A DNA stretch of 64,000 nt from Candidatus Bathyarchaeota archaeon (GTDB lineage: Archaea; Thermoproteota; Bathyarchaeia; Bathyarchaeales; Bathycorpusculaceae), in assembly GCA_026014545.1 (NCBI GenBank), contig JAOZIH010000003.1, positions 1 through 64,000 of the forward strand, in the 5' to 3' direction. The number at the start of each line of letters is the position of its first letter. Positions within the stretch are counted from its first letter, which is position 1. The position numbers and the translations under genes were made by a program. Positions 8,296 to 16,326 of the stretch are shown one piece after another. The notes beneath the pieces were generated by a model, which saw only the letters and a list, made by a program, of their open reading frames with translations, did no database searches and had not been told where the DNA came from.

Positions 8296-8646
8296 TTCCT
8301 GCAGTTTTCTTTTTGCTGCTACGTACGCGGTAACCACCCATGTCAGAATAGCGTATGCAGCCATGCTTATGCTTACAAGCCAGTTGCTGAAGGCAATTAC
8401 ATACAGCGTGTAAAGGGAAAGTGTGGTGCCAACAGCGAACAAGGCGACAACAAGCCACATCGCCCAAGCTCTTTTCTTAAAGATGCCGTAAGCAGCGATT
8501 AGGTTGATTATTCCAGTTAAGCCTATGTGAGGCGGAAAGTTGGCGAAGGGCAAAAGCACGAGAAATATTATGCCAACTGCACCGTAGAAAGCAACCGGCG
8601 CTAACCTGCGTGCGTCTGCAGTTTTAAGTTTGGATGCAAAGGACAT
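8290..8646 (-). CDS. small four-helix membrane protein, unknown
   Basis: About 118 residues with four hydrophobic segments (roughly 18-37, 44-60, 70-90 and 96-114 from the ATG at 8646) and short basic loops ending in [10 protein letters not shown] do not recognise a family. The ATG at 8646 gives MSFASKLKTADARRLAP; the in-frame TTG at 8673 only adds nine residues. It converges with moeA, the two 3' ends overlapping by 6 bp. An AT-rich promoter region shared with the divergent gene lies upstream. Confidence 0.6.
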   Translation of the reverse strand: MSFASKLKTADARRLAPVAFYGAVGIIFLVLLPFANFPPHIGLTGIINLIAAYGIFKKRAWAMWLVVALFAVGTTLSLYTLYVIAFSNWLVSISMAAYAILTWVVTAYVAAKRKLQES

Positions 8647-8714
8647 ATTTTTAACCGCCTTAAACCTTAGCAAGTGACTGCTTAATTAATAAATTTAATG
8701 TTCAGATTTCTAAG

Positions 8715-8724
8715 CTTAAAAATT
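8715..8724 (+). promoter_or_regulatory. TATA box of the membrane-hydrolase-like gene
   Basis: CTTAAAAATT lies about 50 nt before the TTG at 8771. Transcription would begin near 8745, downstream of the ATG at 8732, which favours the TTG start for that gene. Confidence 0.35.
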
Positions 8725-8770
8725 CTAATATATGAAATTATATGATTTATACGGGTTCGAGGAAAACAGG

Positions 8771-9271
8771 TTGCCTTTCACGCCATTTCATCTGGGGCCT
8801 GCGCTCTTTTTTGGCTTGCTCCTATCCGCGGTGTTTGATTTTCCAACTTTTCTGATAGCTAATGTGCTGCCAGACGTAGAGCCTTTTGCAGTTTCATTCT
8901 TCAGTATCCGCGGTTATCCGCCTCACGGCTTTTTTCACTCTTACATCGGCGCGATAATTCTCGCGCTTGCTCTTGCGTTTTGCATGTATTTTCTAAGGGG
9001 ATTTCCTGGTAAGGTCATGATGGCTTTCCGGCTTCAGCAACGTTCTTCTTTCAAGAAAATAATTTTCGCCGCGTTCACGGGCTCTTATTTCCATGTGTTT
9101 TTGGATTCTTTTCTTTACAGTGAAATGATGCCCTTTTACCCATTGCAAGTCAACGTGTTTTCAGCCTATGGCAACAGCACTGCCATCTATGGTTTCTGTG
9201 TAGTCACCGCGCTTTTAGGAATAACCTTATATTTGTATAAAATTCGGAAGGGCTTGGCTATTTTGGGTTAA
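8771..9271 (+). CDS. YdjM/DUF457-like predicted membrane-bound metal-dependent hydrolase
   Basis: About 166 residues with four or five membrane segments. The N-terminus PFTPFHLGPALFFG, the conserved NVLPDVEPF and HGFFHSYIGA, and the later YFHVFLDSFLYS give the scattered His/Asp pattern of the membrane hydrolase family related to YdjM (LexA-regulated DUF457) and DUF4184. I choose TTG at 8771 because family members begin M-P-F-T-P-x-H-x-G-P, GAGG lies just upstream, and the TATA box would exclude the ATG at 8732. Substrate and role are unknown. Confidence 0.65.
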   Translation: MPFTPFHLGPALFFGLLLSAVFDFPTFLIANVLPDVEPFAVSFFSIRGYPPHGFFHSYIGAIILALALAFCMYFLRGFPGKVMMAFRLQQRSSFKKIIFAAFTGSYFHVFLDSFLYSEMMPFYPLQVNVFSAYGNSTAIYGFCVVTALLGITLYLYKIRKGLAILG

Positions 9272-9369
9272 ACGCGTAGAAACCTGTGAGCAGCAACATT
9301 TTTCTGGATTGAAGGCGAAAAAGTTTAGAGCAACTCATGTAGTAAGCAGTTTAAAAGGGACTGAGCACG

Positions 9370-10269
9370 ATGAGTAATTGGGAACTGTTCGTTTCGCAAT
9401 CCAATGTTTTCAGCGGTTTTCAAAAGTCTTTCGAAAAATCGCGGTACGTGATTTTCGGTGTTCCGTTTGATGTTACAAGCACCTACCGGACTGGCGCGCG
9501 TTTTGGTCCCACAGCCATCCGTCAAGCGTCATTGAATATTGAAACCTACAGTTTCCGCGCTGGAGTGGATGTTGAGGATGTGCCTCTGCATGACTTGGGC
9601 GACTTGCATGTTTCCACAAGCCCCGAGAAAACTGTGGATATGCTGAGGCAAGTGATTGAGGATATTTTGGCCGCGGGCAAGATGCCGATAGCGATTGGCG
9701 GCGAGCACACAATAACCTTGGGCGTAATGAAGGGCTTCGGCGGTAAAGCTAAAGAAACTGCTGTGGTAAGCTTTGATGCACATCTGGACTTGCGCCAGGA
9801 GTTTATGGGGTTAACGCTTTCGCACACCACTTTCATGCAGCTGATAAACGAGGAAGTTAAGCCGGCGAAAATTGTTGAAGTAGGCACAAGAGCCGTGTGC
9901 CGCGATGAGTTGGCTTATGCCAAAAAGGCGGGAATACCATTTTTCACGGCGAATCAAATGCGGAAAGAGGGAACAGCGCAGATAATAAAGCAGCTTAAAG
10001 AGCTACTTGCGCCGTATAAGTACGTTTACTTGACGGTTGACATGGACGTTCTTGATCCTGCTTTCGCGCCTGCGGTGCAGAATCCAGAATCCGAAGGTAT
10101 AGAAACACATGCTTTGCTGGATATTTTGTGCGCGCTCTGCGATAAGCGGGTAGTTGGGTTCGATGTTGTCGAGGTTGCGCCTATTTACGATCAAGGAATT
10201 TCAGCAGTTGCCGCTGCTAAAGTGATTTTCGAAATGCTCTGCCAGCTTGAGAAGGCGCGTAAAGGCTAA
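9370..10269 (+). CDS. speB: agmatinase / arginase-family ureohydrolase
   Basis: Binuclear manganese ureohydrolase, probably cleaving agmatine to putrescine and urea. The metal-binding motifs are GGEHT (about residue 115), DAHLD (about 138-142) and DMDVLDPAFAPA (about 223-234), and the C-terminal VVGFDVVEVAP is also conserved. The length, 299 residues, is typical. Archaea make polyamines from arginine by arginine decarboxylase plus this type of enzyme; no decarboxylase is in the window. Arginase or guanidinobutyrase activity cannot be excluded from sequence. Confidence 0.88.
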   Translation: MSNWELFVSQSNVFSGFQKSFEKSRYVIFGVPFDVTSTYRTGARFGPTAIRQASLNIETYSFRAGVDVEDVPLHDLGDLHVSTSPEKTVDMLRQVIEDILAAGKMPIAIGGEHTITLGVMKGFGGKAKETAVVSFDAHLDLRQEFMGLTLSHTTFMQLINEEVKPAKIVEVGTRAVCRDELAYAKKAGIPFFTANQMRKEGTAQIIKQLKELLAPYKYVYLTVDMDVLDPAFAPAVQNPESEGIETHALLDILCALCDKRVVGFDVVEVAPIYDQGISAVAAAKVIFEMLCQLEKARKG

Positions 10270-10476
10270 CTGTTATGCACGATGCAGTCCATAGCCCCAC
10301 TTATTTAAAGTCGCAAACGAAGCGCACCCTCACTTTGCAAAGAAAATTAGCTGAGAAAACCTGTTTGATCTCTTTTGACAAAATCTTTTTACCATCGGAA
10401 TAGCTTCCAGTATCAGTAAGAATAATCATGGATAGTGTCCCTGCATTTTAAAAAGAGCGGCAAAGAGGGCAAATTC

Positions 10477-11751
10477 ATGAGGCAAACACAGTGTACAATG
10501 GCAATCATTTTAACTCTACTAATGTTGGTGGCGGTTTTTCAATTTACCAACGTTTCATTCGCGAATTTTTTTTCAGATCCAGGTTCAGATTTGCCCCGTA
10601 TTTATATAAAAAGCGACGGCAGCGTTGAACCCGCGACAGCGCCAATCGAGAGAATAGGTAACCTCTACAAACTCAAAGAAGACATAACTATGAAAACAAT
10701 TGTGATTCAACGCGATAATATTGTTTTAGATGGCTCTCATCACCTAATTGAAGGAAACAAAAGCTGGATGGGACTCGCCACATTTTTCGGCGATGCCGGA
10801 AACAACGGTATAATCATCACTGGAAGAAACAACATTAACATTACAAATCTATATATAGAAAGGTTTACTACTGGAATAAGAATTTCCAATTCTTCATACA
10901 TCAACATATTTGGAAATAGTTTCAAAGAAGAAACCGCGGTTTTTGACACCCCCGCTGGCATAACAATTGAAGTCTCTTCACATGTTCTAATTGAAAACAA
11001 CATCTTCACAAGTATTAATGGACCGGCTATCTTCTGCGATGGCGCAAACATCACAATCAGAGGGAATACTTTAATCGGCATATTCGATAGCATCGATGGC
11101 AGCATAGCCATTAAAGGCTCTTCAAATATAATAACAGATAACAAAATCGAAACGGTCTTCCCTTCAATAAGGCTGAGTGAAGCGAACGCTAACATAATCG
11201 CGAGAAACCACATTGAAGGCGGCATATCCCTCATTAGTAGCTCAAACAACATGATCTTCGGAAATAATCTGACAAGTATACGACTCATCTTTAGCTCAAA
11301 CAACACCATTCACGGCAATTGCATGACAAGTAACATTGGGCTAGATACAATAGAACTTGATCAAGGCACTGCAAACAATACTTTTTACGGAAACAGCTTT
11401 CCAGCAAACTGCAGTATTCGCATTAATGATGCAGGAACTAACTTCTGGGACAATGGCACCATGGGAAACTACTGGACTGATTATAACGGCACAGACAGCA
11501 ACGGTGATGGCATAGGCGATTCTCCCTACATAATACTTGGAGTCAAATGGGACAATGCTGTCGGTGGAGATGTAAGCTTCGTTGCTGGCTATGATAATTT
11601 CCCATTAATGGAGCCTTACAATATTGAACACGACGCCATCATATCGCCGCAAACTGAATCATCTCTCGCTCTACTGGTTGCTGCCGCCGTTGTCGTCGTT
11701 GTCGTGATTAGCGCCGGGTTTCCGATTTACTTCAAAAAACACAAACATTAA
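10477..11751 (+). CDS. secreted beta-helix (NosD-like) surface protein with C-terminal anchor
   Basis: About 424 residues. A signal peptide (MRQTQCTMAIILTLLMLV, then a cleavable stretch ending SFA) is followed by a short domain with RIYIKSDGSVEP. A right-handed parallel beta-helix region follows, rich in repeats such as NIFGNSF, NIIARNHI and TIHGNCM, as in NosD/CASH proteins. There is a calcium-loop-like DSNGDGIGDSPY near residue 340, and the C-terminus is a membrane segment ending FKKHKH. The ATG at 10477 is chosen because it starts the signal peptide and follows AGAGGG; the frame's GTG at 10435 only adds charged residues. The domain plan matches the interrupted gene at 58.5-59.7 kb. Probably an extracellular, membrane-tethered protein. 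Confidence 0.8.
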   Translation: MRQTQCTMAIILTLLMLVAVFQFTNVSFANFFSDPGSDLPRIYIKSDGSVEPATAPIERIGNLYKLKEDITMKTIVIQRDNIVLDGSHHLIEGNKSWMGLATFFGDAGNNGIIITGRNNINITNLYIERFTTGIRISNSSYINIFGNSFKEETAVFDTPAGITIEVSSHVLIENNIFTSINGPAIFCDGANITIRGNTLIGIFDSIDGSIAIKGSSNIITDNKIETVFPSIRLSEANANIIARNHIEGGISLISSSNNMIFGNNLTSIRLIFSSNNTIHGNCMTSNIGLDTIELDQGTANNTFYGNSFPANCSIRINDAGTNFWDNGTMGNYWTDYNGTDSNGDGIGDSPYIILGVKWDNAVGGDVSFVAGYDNFPLMEPYNIEHDAIISPQTESSLALLVAAAVVVVVVISAGFPIYFKKHKH

Positions 11752-11788
11752 GTAGTTATCTCGCTTCTTCAGTTTTTAGTCGAAAGCT

Positions 11789-11798
11789 TCATAAATAA
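11789..11798 (+). promoter_or_regulatory. TATA box, L7Ae ribosomal operon
   Basis: TCATAAATAA lies about 45 nt before the rpl7ae start, predicting a transcript start near 11820. A strong GGTGAGG ribosome-binding site follows at about 11828-11834. Confidence 0.45.
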
Positions 11799-11838
11799 GA
11801 AGTGTTGAATAGACTGTGCCTTTAAAGGGTGAGGCTAT

Positions 11839-12219
11839 ATGTCCAAACCATTCTATGTAAAATATGAAACGCCAAAAGAACTAGTAGACGCAGCCTATGA
11901 AGCCCTGCAGATTGCTTCAAAAACAGGCGTAGTTAGAAAAGGAACAAACGAGGCAACTAAAGCTGTTGAACGCGCTCAAGCGAAGCTTGTCGTAATCGCT
12001 GAAGACGTTGATCCGCCAGAAGTTGTTGCACATTTGCCGCTTCTTTGCGAAGAACGGAAAATTCCCTACGTGTTCGTTCCAAACAAGGATAAACTGGGCA
12101 ACGCGGTGGGCATTGAGGTTCCTGCTGCTTCGGCCTGCATCATAAAGGAAGGCGAAGCCGCTGGATTAATCAAAGAAATCATTGCACGGATTGAGCAGGC
12201 GAAAAGAGGAGCTCAGTGA
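11839..12219 (+). CDS. rpl7ae: ribosomal protein L7Ae
   Basis: Kink-turn-binding protein of the 50S subunit. In archaea it is also a core protein of C/D and H/ACA snoRNPs and RNase P. The 126 residues show the family signatures [33 protein letters not shown] and [25 protein letters not shown] sits five bases before the ATG. The stop overlaps the rps28e ATG (TGATG), so the two are coupled. Confidence 0.97.
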   Translation: MSKPFYVKYETPKELVDAAYEALQIASKTGVVRKGTNEATKAVERAQAKLVVIAEDVDPPEVVAHLPLLCEERKIPYVFVPNKDKLGNAVGIEVPAASACIIKEGEAAGLIKEIIARIEQAKRGAQ

Positions 12220-12449
12220 TGAGCAAAGACGAGAAAGCAGCAGCTGAAGAGGAGCTTACTCCTGCAGAAGTTATCCAAATAATCGGGCGTACAGGCGTAA
12301 CTGGCGAAATTACCCAGGTACGGGTGCGCATTCTGGAAGGAAAAGACAAAGGTCGCATTATTACGCGCAACGTTAAAGGTCCAGTGCGGGTTCAAGATAT
12401 TTTGATGCTGCGTGAAACTGAAAGAGAAGCAAAGAAAATTACCAGATAA
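12219..12449 (+). CDS. rps28e: ribosomal protein S28e
   Basis: Small-subunit protein, 76 residues, with the OB-fold core ([19 protein letters not shown], then [17 protein letters not shown]) and the conserved tail [13 protein letters not shown]. An acidic N-terminal extension ([17 protein letters not shown]) is longer than in many homologues. The ATG at 12219 overlaps the L7Ae stop; the GTG at 12216 is less likely. Second gene of the L7Ae-S28e-L24e unit. Confidence 0.97.
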   Translation: MSKDEKAAAEEELTPAEVIQIIGRTGVTGEITQVRVRILEGKDKGRIITRNVKGPVRVQDILMLRETEREAKKITR

Positions 12450-12485
12450 AAAATGCATGGTCAAACAGTCTAAGAGGAGTTGCCG

Positions 12486-12683
12486 ATGCCTAAACCACGA
12501 AAATGTTCGTTTTGCGGTAACGATTTCCCAGCTGGCACTGGCATGATGTACGTGAGAAACGATGGCTCCATTCTATGGTTCTGTTCAAGCAAGTGCAAGA
12601 AAAGCTCGCTGGAGTTTAAGCGAGACGCACGCAAGCTCAAATGGACAACATACTTCGGCAAGGAAGAAAAAGGAAAAGCCTAA
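12486..12683 (+). CDS. rpl24e: ribosomal protein L24e
   Basis: Zinc-ribbon protein of the large subunit, 65 residues. Four cysteines form the zinc site (CSFCG near residue 7 and CSSKCKK near residue 36). The aromatic core [18 protein letters not shown] and KWTTYF are conserved. GAGGAG lies six bases before the ATG at 12486, whereas a TTG at 12480 would directly abut it, so the ATG is the start. In many archaea ndk and infB follow this trio; they are absent here. Confidence 0.95.
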   Translation: MPKPRKCSFCGNDFPAGTGMMYVRNDGSILWFCSSKCKKSSLEFKRDARKLKWTTYFGKEEKGKA

Positions 12684-12786
12684 GCTCGGAACCAACATTT
12701 TGCATAGTAATATCCAACCATTTTTCTTATATTGTTTCTTCAGTTAGCCGCTTGAGTTTTCCGCTGGGGTCTATTAAAATTGGAAT

Positions 12787-12803
12787 ATGTCTGATTCTGA
12801 CAT
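12787..12803. promoter_or_regulatory. 17-bp near-palindrome, possible operator
   Basis: ATGTCTGATTCTGACAT pairs with itself at seven of eight positions around a central base. It lies about 65 bp before the small gene at 12868 and upstream of its TATA-like TTTATTAATA (about 12828). The rest of the 180-bp gap is T-rich after rpl24e, which could act as a terminator. Confidence 0.25.
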
Positions 12804-12867
12804 GTGTTGCGCTTAGAAAGAACGGATTTATTAATACATGCGATACTCCCGTAAAGGGTAAAAGCAG

Positions 12868-13104
12868 ATGAGCACAAAAAAGAAAAATCAGAAACCCAAA
12901 AAAGTAAACCTGCTTAATCTGACTAATGCAAGAAGGACCTACATAATTAAAAAGGCTAAAGAAACTTTGAGGCAGCAGCGTCTAGAAGCAGAATTTTGGC
13001 AGTCTCTGGCTGAAGTTGAGAGATTAACTATAAATGGCTGCACAATTGATTTCGAAAACGGCACCATAAGCGGATTAACAACAGGCGAGCTGCTAAACCT
13101 CTAA
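12868..13104 (+). CDS. small basic protein, unknown
   Basis: 78 residues with a strongly basic N-terminus (STKKKNQKPKK) and a predicted amphipathic helix carrying many Arg/Lys/Gln residues (KKAKETLRQQRLEAEFW), followed by a short beta-like region (INGCTIDFENGTISGLT). A GGGTAAAAGCAG stretch precedes the ATG. I recognise no family. The basic helix would suit nucleic-acid binding, but this is inference. Confidence 0.55.
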   Translation: MSTKKKNQKPKKVNLLNLTNARRTYIIKKAKETLRQQRLEAEFWQSLAEVERLTINGCTIDFENGTISGLTTGELLNL

Positions 13105-13166
13105 CTTTTTCCATCCCAGTAGGTACTGCGAGTTTTCTCTTCTGTCAGCAGAAATAGCGTGAATTT

Positions 13167-13245
13167 TGGTAGCGGGGAGTAGATTTGAACTACTGATCTC
13201 TGGGTTATGAGCCCAGCGGGTTAATCCTGGCTACCCCACCCCGCT
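13167..13245 (-). tRNA. initiator tRNA-Met (CAU), CCA encoded
   Basis: The cloverleaf folds cleanly: acceptor AGCGGGG with CCCCGCT, anticodon stem CTGGG/CCCAG around loop CTCATAA, T arm with loop TTCAAAT, discriminator A and an encoded CCA. An A1:U72 first pair and three consecutive G:C pairs flanking the anticodon loop (GGG/CCC) are the hallmarks of initiator rather than elongator tRNA-Met. No intron is seen. The flanks 13105-13166 and 13246-13380 hold no gene; the right flank carries the AT-rich promoter region of the next gene. Confidence 0.95.
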
Positions 13246-13381
13246 ACGTGTACGATAGAGGCTGACGTTTCAAATCCGTTTAGTAACTACTAACTTGCCA
13301 AATATTAATAGTTTCTTTTTCACTTTTAGCGAAAGCATTTTAGCCGCGACAATAACTCTTTAACAAAGGAGCCAAAGGCGA

Positions 13382-14026
13382 ATGGACAAGCCATACTTAC
13401 GTGAGATATTCAAGCCAGCCCTAGAGAATCCAGTTTTTGTTCAAGGGCTTCCCGGCTTCGGCAATGTTGGGCGCATAGCCGCGCATCTTTTGACGAAGTT
13501 TTGCAGCGCCAAACCTTTTGCAGAATTATATTCCCCTTACTTTCCAGACTATGTATCTGTAAGCTCAAAGGGAATCTGCCTACTGCCAAAATACGAGTTC
13601 TACTTCGCGCCGATGGAGAAAAACAATCTTGTAATCATGACGGGAGATATACAGCCCTCGTTTGATGATGTTGTGGCGCATTATCATGTTTGCTCTGAAA
13701 TAGTAGATTTCATCGAGAAACTCGGCTGCCACTTCGTTATAACCCTAGGAGGAGTGCCCATGCTTGAAGATAAGCCTCAAGTGTACGTGGCAGCCACCTC
13801 GCCGAGGTTAGCCGCTGAATTCATGGAAAAAGGCGCCGTGATATACAGTAAAGGCAGAATAGTTGGGGGGACAGGGCTTACGCTGGCGCTTGCGAAAGAA
13901 CAAGGCATGGAAGGCGTGTGTTTACTTGGCAGTACGCCAGGTTTCAAGGCGGATCGCGGTGCTGGTTTTCTGGTTTTCAAGTTTTTGATGAAGGTTTTAG
14001 GAAAAGAAATAAAAGAAGGGTTATAA
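13382..14026 (+). CDS. PAC2 family protein (proteasome-assembly-chaperone-like)
   Basis: 214 residues with the PAC2 fold signatures VFVQGLPGFGNVGRIAAHLL, the central NNLVIMTGDIQPS and VITLGGVP, and the C-terminal GGTGLTLALAKEQGMEGVCLLG. Archaeal PAC2 proteins are related to the eukaryotic proteasome assembly chaperones Pac1/Pac2; their role in archaea is not settled. GGAG lies 10 nt before the ATG. A short membrane-protein gene follows 41 bp downstream. Confidence 0.85.
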   Translation: MDKPYLREIFKPALENPVFVQGLPGFGNVGRIAAHLLTKFCSAKPFAELYSPYFPDYVSVSSKGICLLPKYEFYFAPMEKNNLVIMTGDIQPSFDDVVAHYHVCSEIVDFIEKLGCHFVITLGGVPMLEDKPQVYVAATSPRLAAEFMEKGAVIYSKGRIVGGTGLTLALAKEQGMEGVCLLGSTPGFKADRGAGFLVFKFLMKVLGKEIKEGL

Positions 14027-14067
14027 GAAAAAGCATTAAGCTAAACACTCGTAAAGTAGGGTTCGCA

Positions 14068-14310
14068 ATGGCTGAAACTGATGAAAGCAATAACGTTGAA
14101 AGCGGTCTTTTCGCCTCGAAATTCTGGAGAATCTTTCTAGCAATCGCCACTGTTCTCCTTATTTTTGTGGGTCCAACATACATTCCTTACGTGTTCGCTG
14201 AAATTTTAAACGTGAACTATGTTGCCTCCGTAGTTTCTGGTTTCATCTTATTCATAGCCGGCTTGTTACTGCTGTTCTTTCTTGTCAAAAAGAAAATTCT
14301 TTCGTTCTAG
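14068..14310 (+). CDS. small two-helix membrane protein, unknown
   Basis: 80 residues. A polar N-terminus (MAETDESNNVES) is followed by two hydrophobic segments (about 20-44 and 50-73) and a basic end KKKILSF. The frame extends upstream to 13918 inside the PAC2 gene, but that part does not look like protein sequence, so the ATG at 14068 is preferred. No family recognised. Confidence 0.5.
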   Translation: MAETDESNNVESGLFASKFWRIFLAIATVLLIFVGPTYIPYVFAEILNVNYVASVVSGFILFIAGLLLLFFLVKKKILSF

Positions 14311-14471
14311 GCAGTTTTTGCCTCAGATACCCCAGGGTGCATCATCGCAGTCAGCATTTTGGATTCTTCATCGGCATTTTCTAGAAAGCCGTTAGCGCAA
14401 TTATTAAATCTTCTTCGAACTTGCCGCGCCTTTGGAAAAGCATATAAAATATTCACAAAGGTATAAGGAGT

Positions 14472-15065
14472 ATGCAAAATGATAAAAGAAAACGACTAGA
14501 AGAAATGGTTGGCAAAGACGAGGAGCCGACAAAAAGAACCACCATTATACTTGACAAGGAAGAAAGAGAATTTGTCGACTCGCTGATAAAAGAGGGGAAA
14601 GAACCAGGCATCAAACCGCTCATTTCCAAAATGCTTGACGTTTACCGAAGCATGATGATTTATGATTGGCGTTTTCCAGGCGAATACTACTGCGGCATAA
14701 GCCGCATAGCCTTCGTCAACGTTGAACTGCTGAATATTCTGCTCCAATATATTCCAAGGGAGAAATGGCATGAGCTCGGCGTAAAATTGGGCGAAGCCTT
14801 GAAAGTTTCAATGGAAACCACGCTGGGTTTTCAGGCAACGCAACGTGAGAATTGGGAAAGCATTTTCAAACGCTTAAGAGTTCAAGGTTTCGGAGACTTC
14901 TATCTTAAAGATAAGTATCTGCTCGTAAAGATGCCCTTTATTAGCCATGTGGAAATTTGGCAGGGCATTCTTGAAGGACTTTTCGATGTAAAGTTGGATG
15001 TTAAAACCACAGTGCCTCCGCTGGTTTTCGAGATAAAACTGCAGAAAACGCTGTCTCCTCAGTAA
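14472..15065 (+). CDS. unknown archaeal protein with ribbon-helix-helix-like N-terminus
   Basis: 197 residues. The N-terminal RTTIILDKEEREFVDSLIK resembles a ribbon-helix-helix strand and helix, and would suggest DNA binding as a dimer. The rest (about 60-197) is a mixed alpha/beta domain that may bind a ligand; I do not recognise it. AAGGAG lies just before the ATG, and a CATATAAAAT TATA box is at 14441-14450. That box would put the transcript start almost on the ATG, so the message may be leaderless. The gap before it (14311-14440) shows nothing notable. Confidence 0.6.
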   Translation: MQNDKRKRLEEMVGKDEEPTKRTTIILDKEEREFVDSLIKEGKEPGIKPLISKMLDVYRSMMIYDWRFPGEYYCGISRIAFVNVELLNILLQYIPREKWHELGVKLGEALKVSMETTLGFQATQRENWESIFKRLRVQGFGDFYLKDKYLLVKMPFISHVEIWQGILEGLFDVKLDVKTTVPPLVFEIKLQKTLSPQ

Positions 15066-15137
15066 TTACAGAAAATGCATGCTAAATATCTGAAAAGATA
15101 TGTTTATTAGGAACTGCGTAACTTATGGTGCGCTTTA

Positions 15138-15317
15138 GTGAGCAAAGTTGAGGGATTGCGTTCATACAAGGCGATTGCGTTCATTGACGGCAAAATTAGC
15201 GCAGGCTCTGCTGGCTTAAAATCGATAAAGTACGCTATACTACATGCATCCCTCAAAAGAACGGTTTTCTTAAGCAATATCGCAACTACCTTTAGAGGTG
15301 TTTCCAATAAAAATTAA
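15138..15317 (+). CDS. possible short ORF before hisG
   Basis: A 59-codon frame starting with GTG (SKVEGLRSYKAIAFIDGK at its N-terminus) that ends 13 bp before hisG, with the hisG ribosome-binding region in between. Composition is compatible with coding, and a TATA-like ATATGTTTATT lies about 35 bp upstream. It has one histidine only, so it is not a histidine-rich attenuator peptide. It may equally be non-coding leader sequence. Confidence 0.3.
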   Translation: MSKVEGLRSYKAIAFIDGKISAGSAGLKSIKYAILHASLKRTVFLSNIATTFRGVSNKN

Positions 15318-15330
15318 AGGTGATGTGAAA

Positions 15331-16326
15331 ATGGAGAAAGTAAAATTTGCCATACCCGCTGGCTCCTTAGCCAAAGCAACCTTCGAGATTCTGCAGCGCT
15401 CCGGATACAAAGTATCAGGTCAAGACCGCACTTACCGCCCGACAATCAATGACCCCAAAATCGAGTTGAAAATCTTGAGACCGCAGGAAATTCCCGTTTT
15501 CGTCGCTGAAGGCCTGCAAGACGTTGGCATCACTGGCCAAGACTGGATTAAGGAGACAGGTGCCGATGTTGAGGTGCTTCAGAACCTAGAATACGGGAAA
15601 ATAAGGCTGGTAGTAGCTATACCCAAAAGTTCGGCTGCAAACACTCTTTCGGAAGTCATGGAGGAGGTTTGGAGTAAGGGTCGGAACTTTAGGGTTTCCA
15701 CTGAATACTTGAACATTGCCGCGGAATACGTCAAGAGTAACCCTGCCTACAAGAAGCGCTTCGGAGACTCAGCACCGCTGATTGTAACACCCTGGTGGAG
15801 AAAAGGCGAAAACCCAAGAGCCAAAATATTCCTATCCTTCGGTGCCACAGAAGCCAAGCCGCCGGAGAACGCCGACTGCATAATAGACGTCACCGAAACC
15901 GGCTCAACATTAGACGCAAACAACCTTAAGATAATTGAGACCGTTATGCACTCTGCGGCTGTGCTTATAGCGAACAGGAAGGCGCTGGCTGACTCGCAGA
16001 AGAAAGAGAAAATCTTTGACATCCTAACGCTGCTGAAGGGCGTGGTTGACGGCGCCAAGAGAATTCACATATTCCTAAACGTGGAAAAGAAGAACCTGCA
16101 GAAGCTGCTCGCCGAGCTACCCGCGCTGAAGAATCCTACCGTAGCGCCATTAGCGGATGAAAACTGGTGCTCCGTCAACACTGTAATAGAAAAAGACTGC
16201 CTCATTGACCTCTTGCCTAGAATCCGCAAGCTTGCGCAGGGACTCGTGGTCTACGAGCCACGGCAAGTGCTGGCTTTGGATGAGATAAGTAGGAGAGAAG
16301 GAAACAGGTGCGAAACCAAGCGCTAG
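15331..16326 (+). CDS. hisG: ATP phosphoribosyltransferase, long form
   Basis: First step of histidine synthesis (ATP + PRPP to phosphoribosyl-ATP). The two-lobed catalytic part begins VKFAIPAGSLAKATFEILQR and has the PRPP loop region DVTETGSTLDANNL. A C-terminal regulatory ACT-like domain (about residues 225-310) marks the long form, which needs no HisZ and is usually feedback-inhibited by histidine. 331 residues. The ATG at 15331 matches the family N-terminus; the GTG at 15298 adds unrelated residues. First gene of an eight-gene his operon, ending inside hisD. Confidence 0.95.
   Translation: MEKVKFAIPAGSLAKATFEILQRSGYKVSGQDRTYRPTINDPKIELKILRPQEIPVFVAEGLQDVGITGQDWIKETGADVEVLQNLEYGKIRLVVAIPKSSAANTLSEVMEEVWSKGRNFRVSTEYLNIAAEYVKSNPAYKKRFGDSAPLIVTPWWRKGENPRAKIFLSFGATEAKPPENADCIIDVTETGSTLDANNLKIIETVMHSAAVLIANRKALADSQKKEKIFDILTLLKGVVDGAKRIHIFLNVEKKNLQKLLAELPALKNPTVAPLADENWCSVNTVIEKDCLIDLLPRIRKLAQGLVVYEPRQVLALDEISRREGNRCETKR

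Noticed and set aside
15138-15317. Histidine attenuator peptide before hisG
   Set aside because: The short frame contains a single histidine and no run of His codons, and transcription attenuation by leader peptides is not established in archaea.
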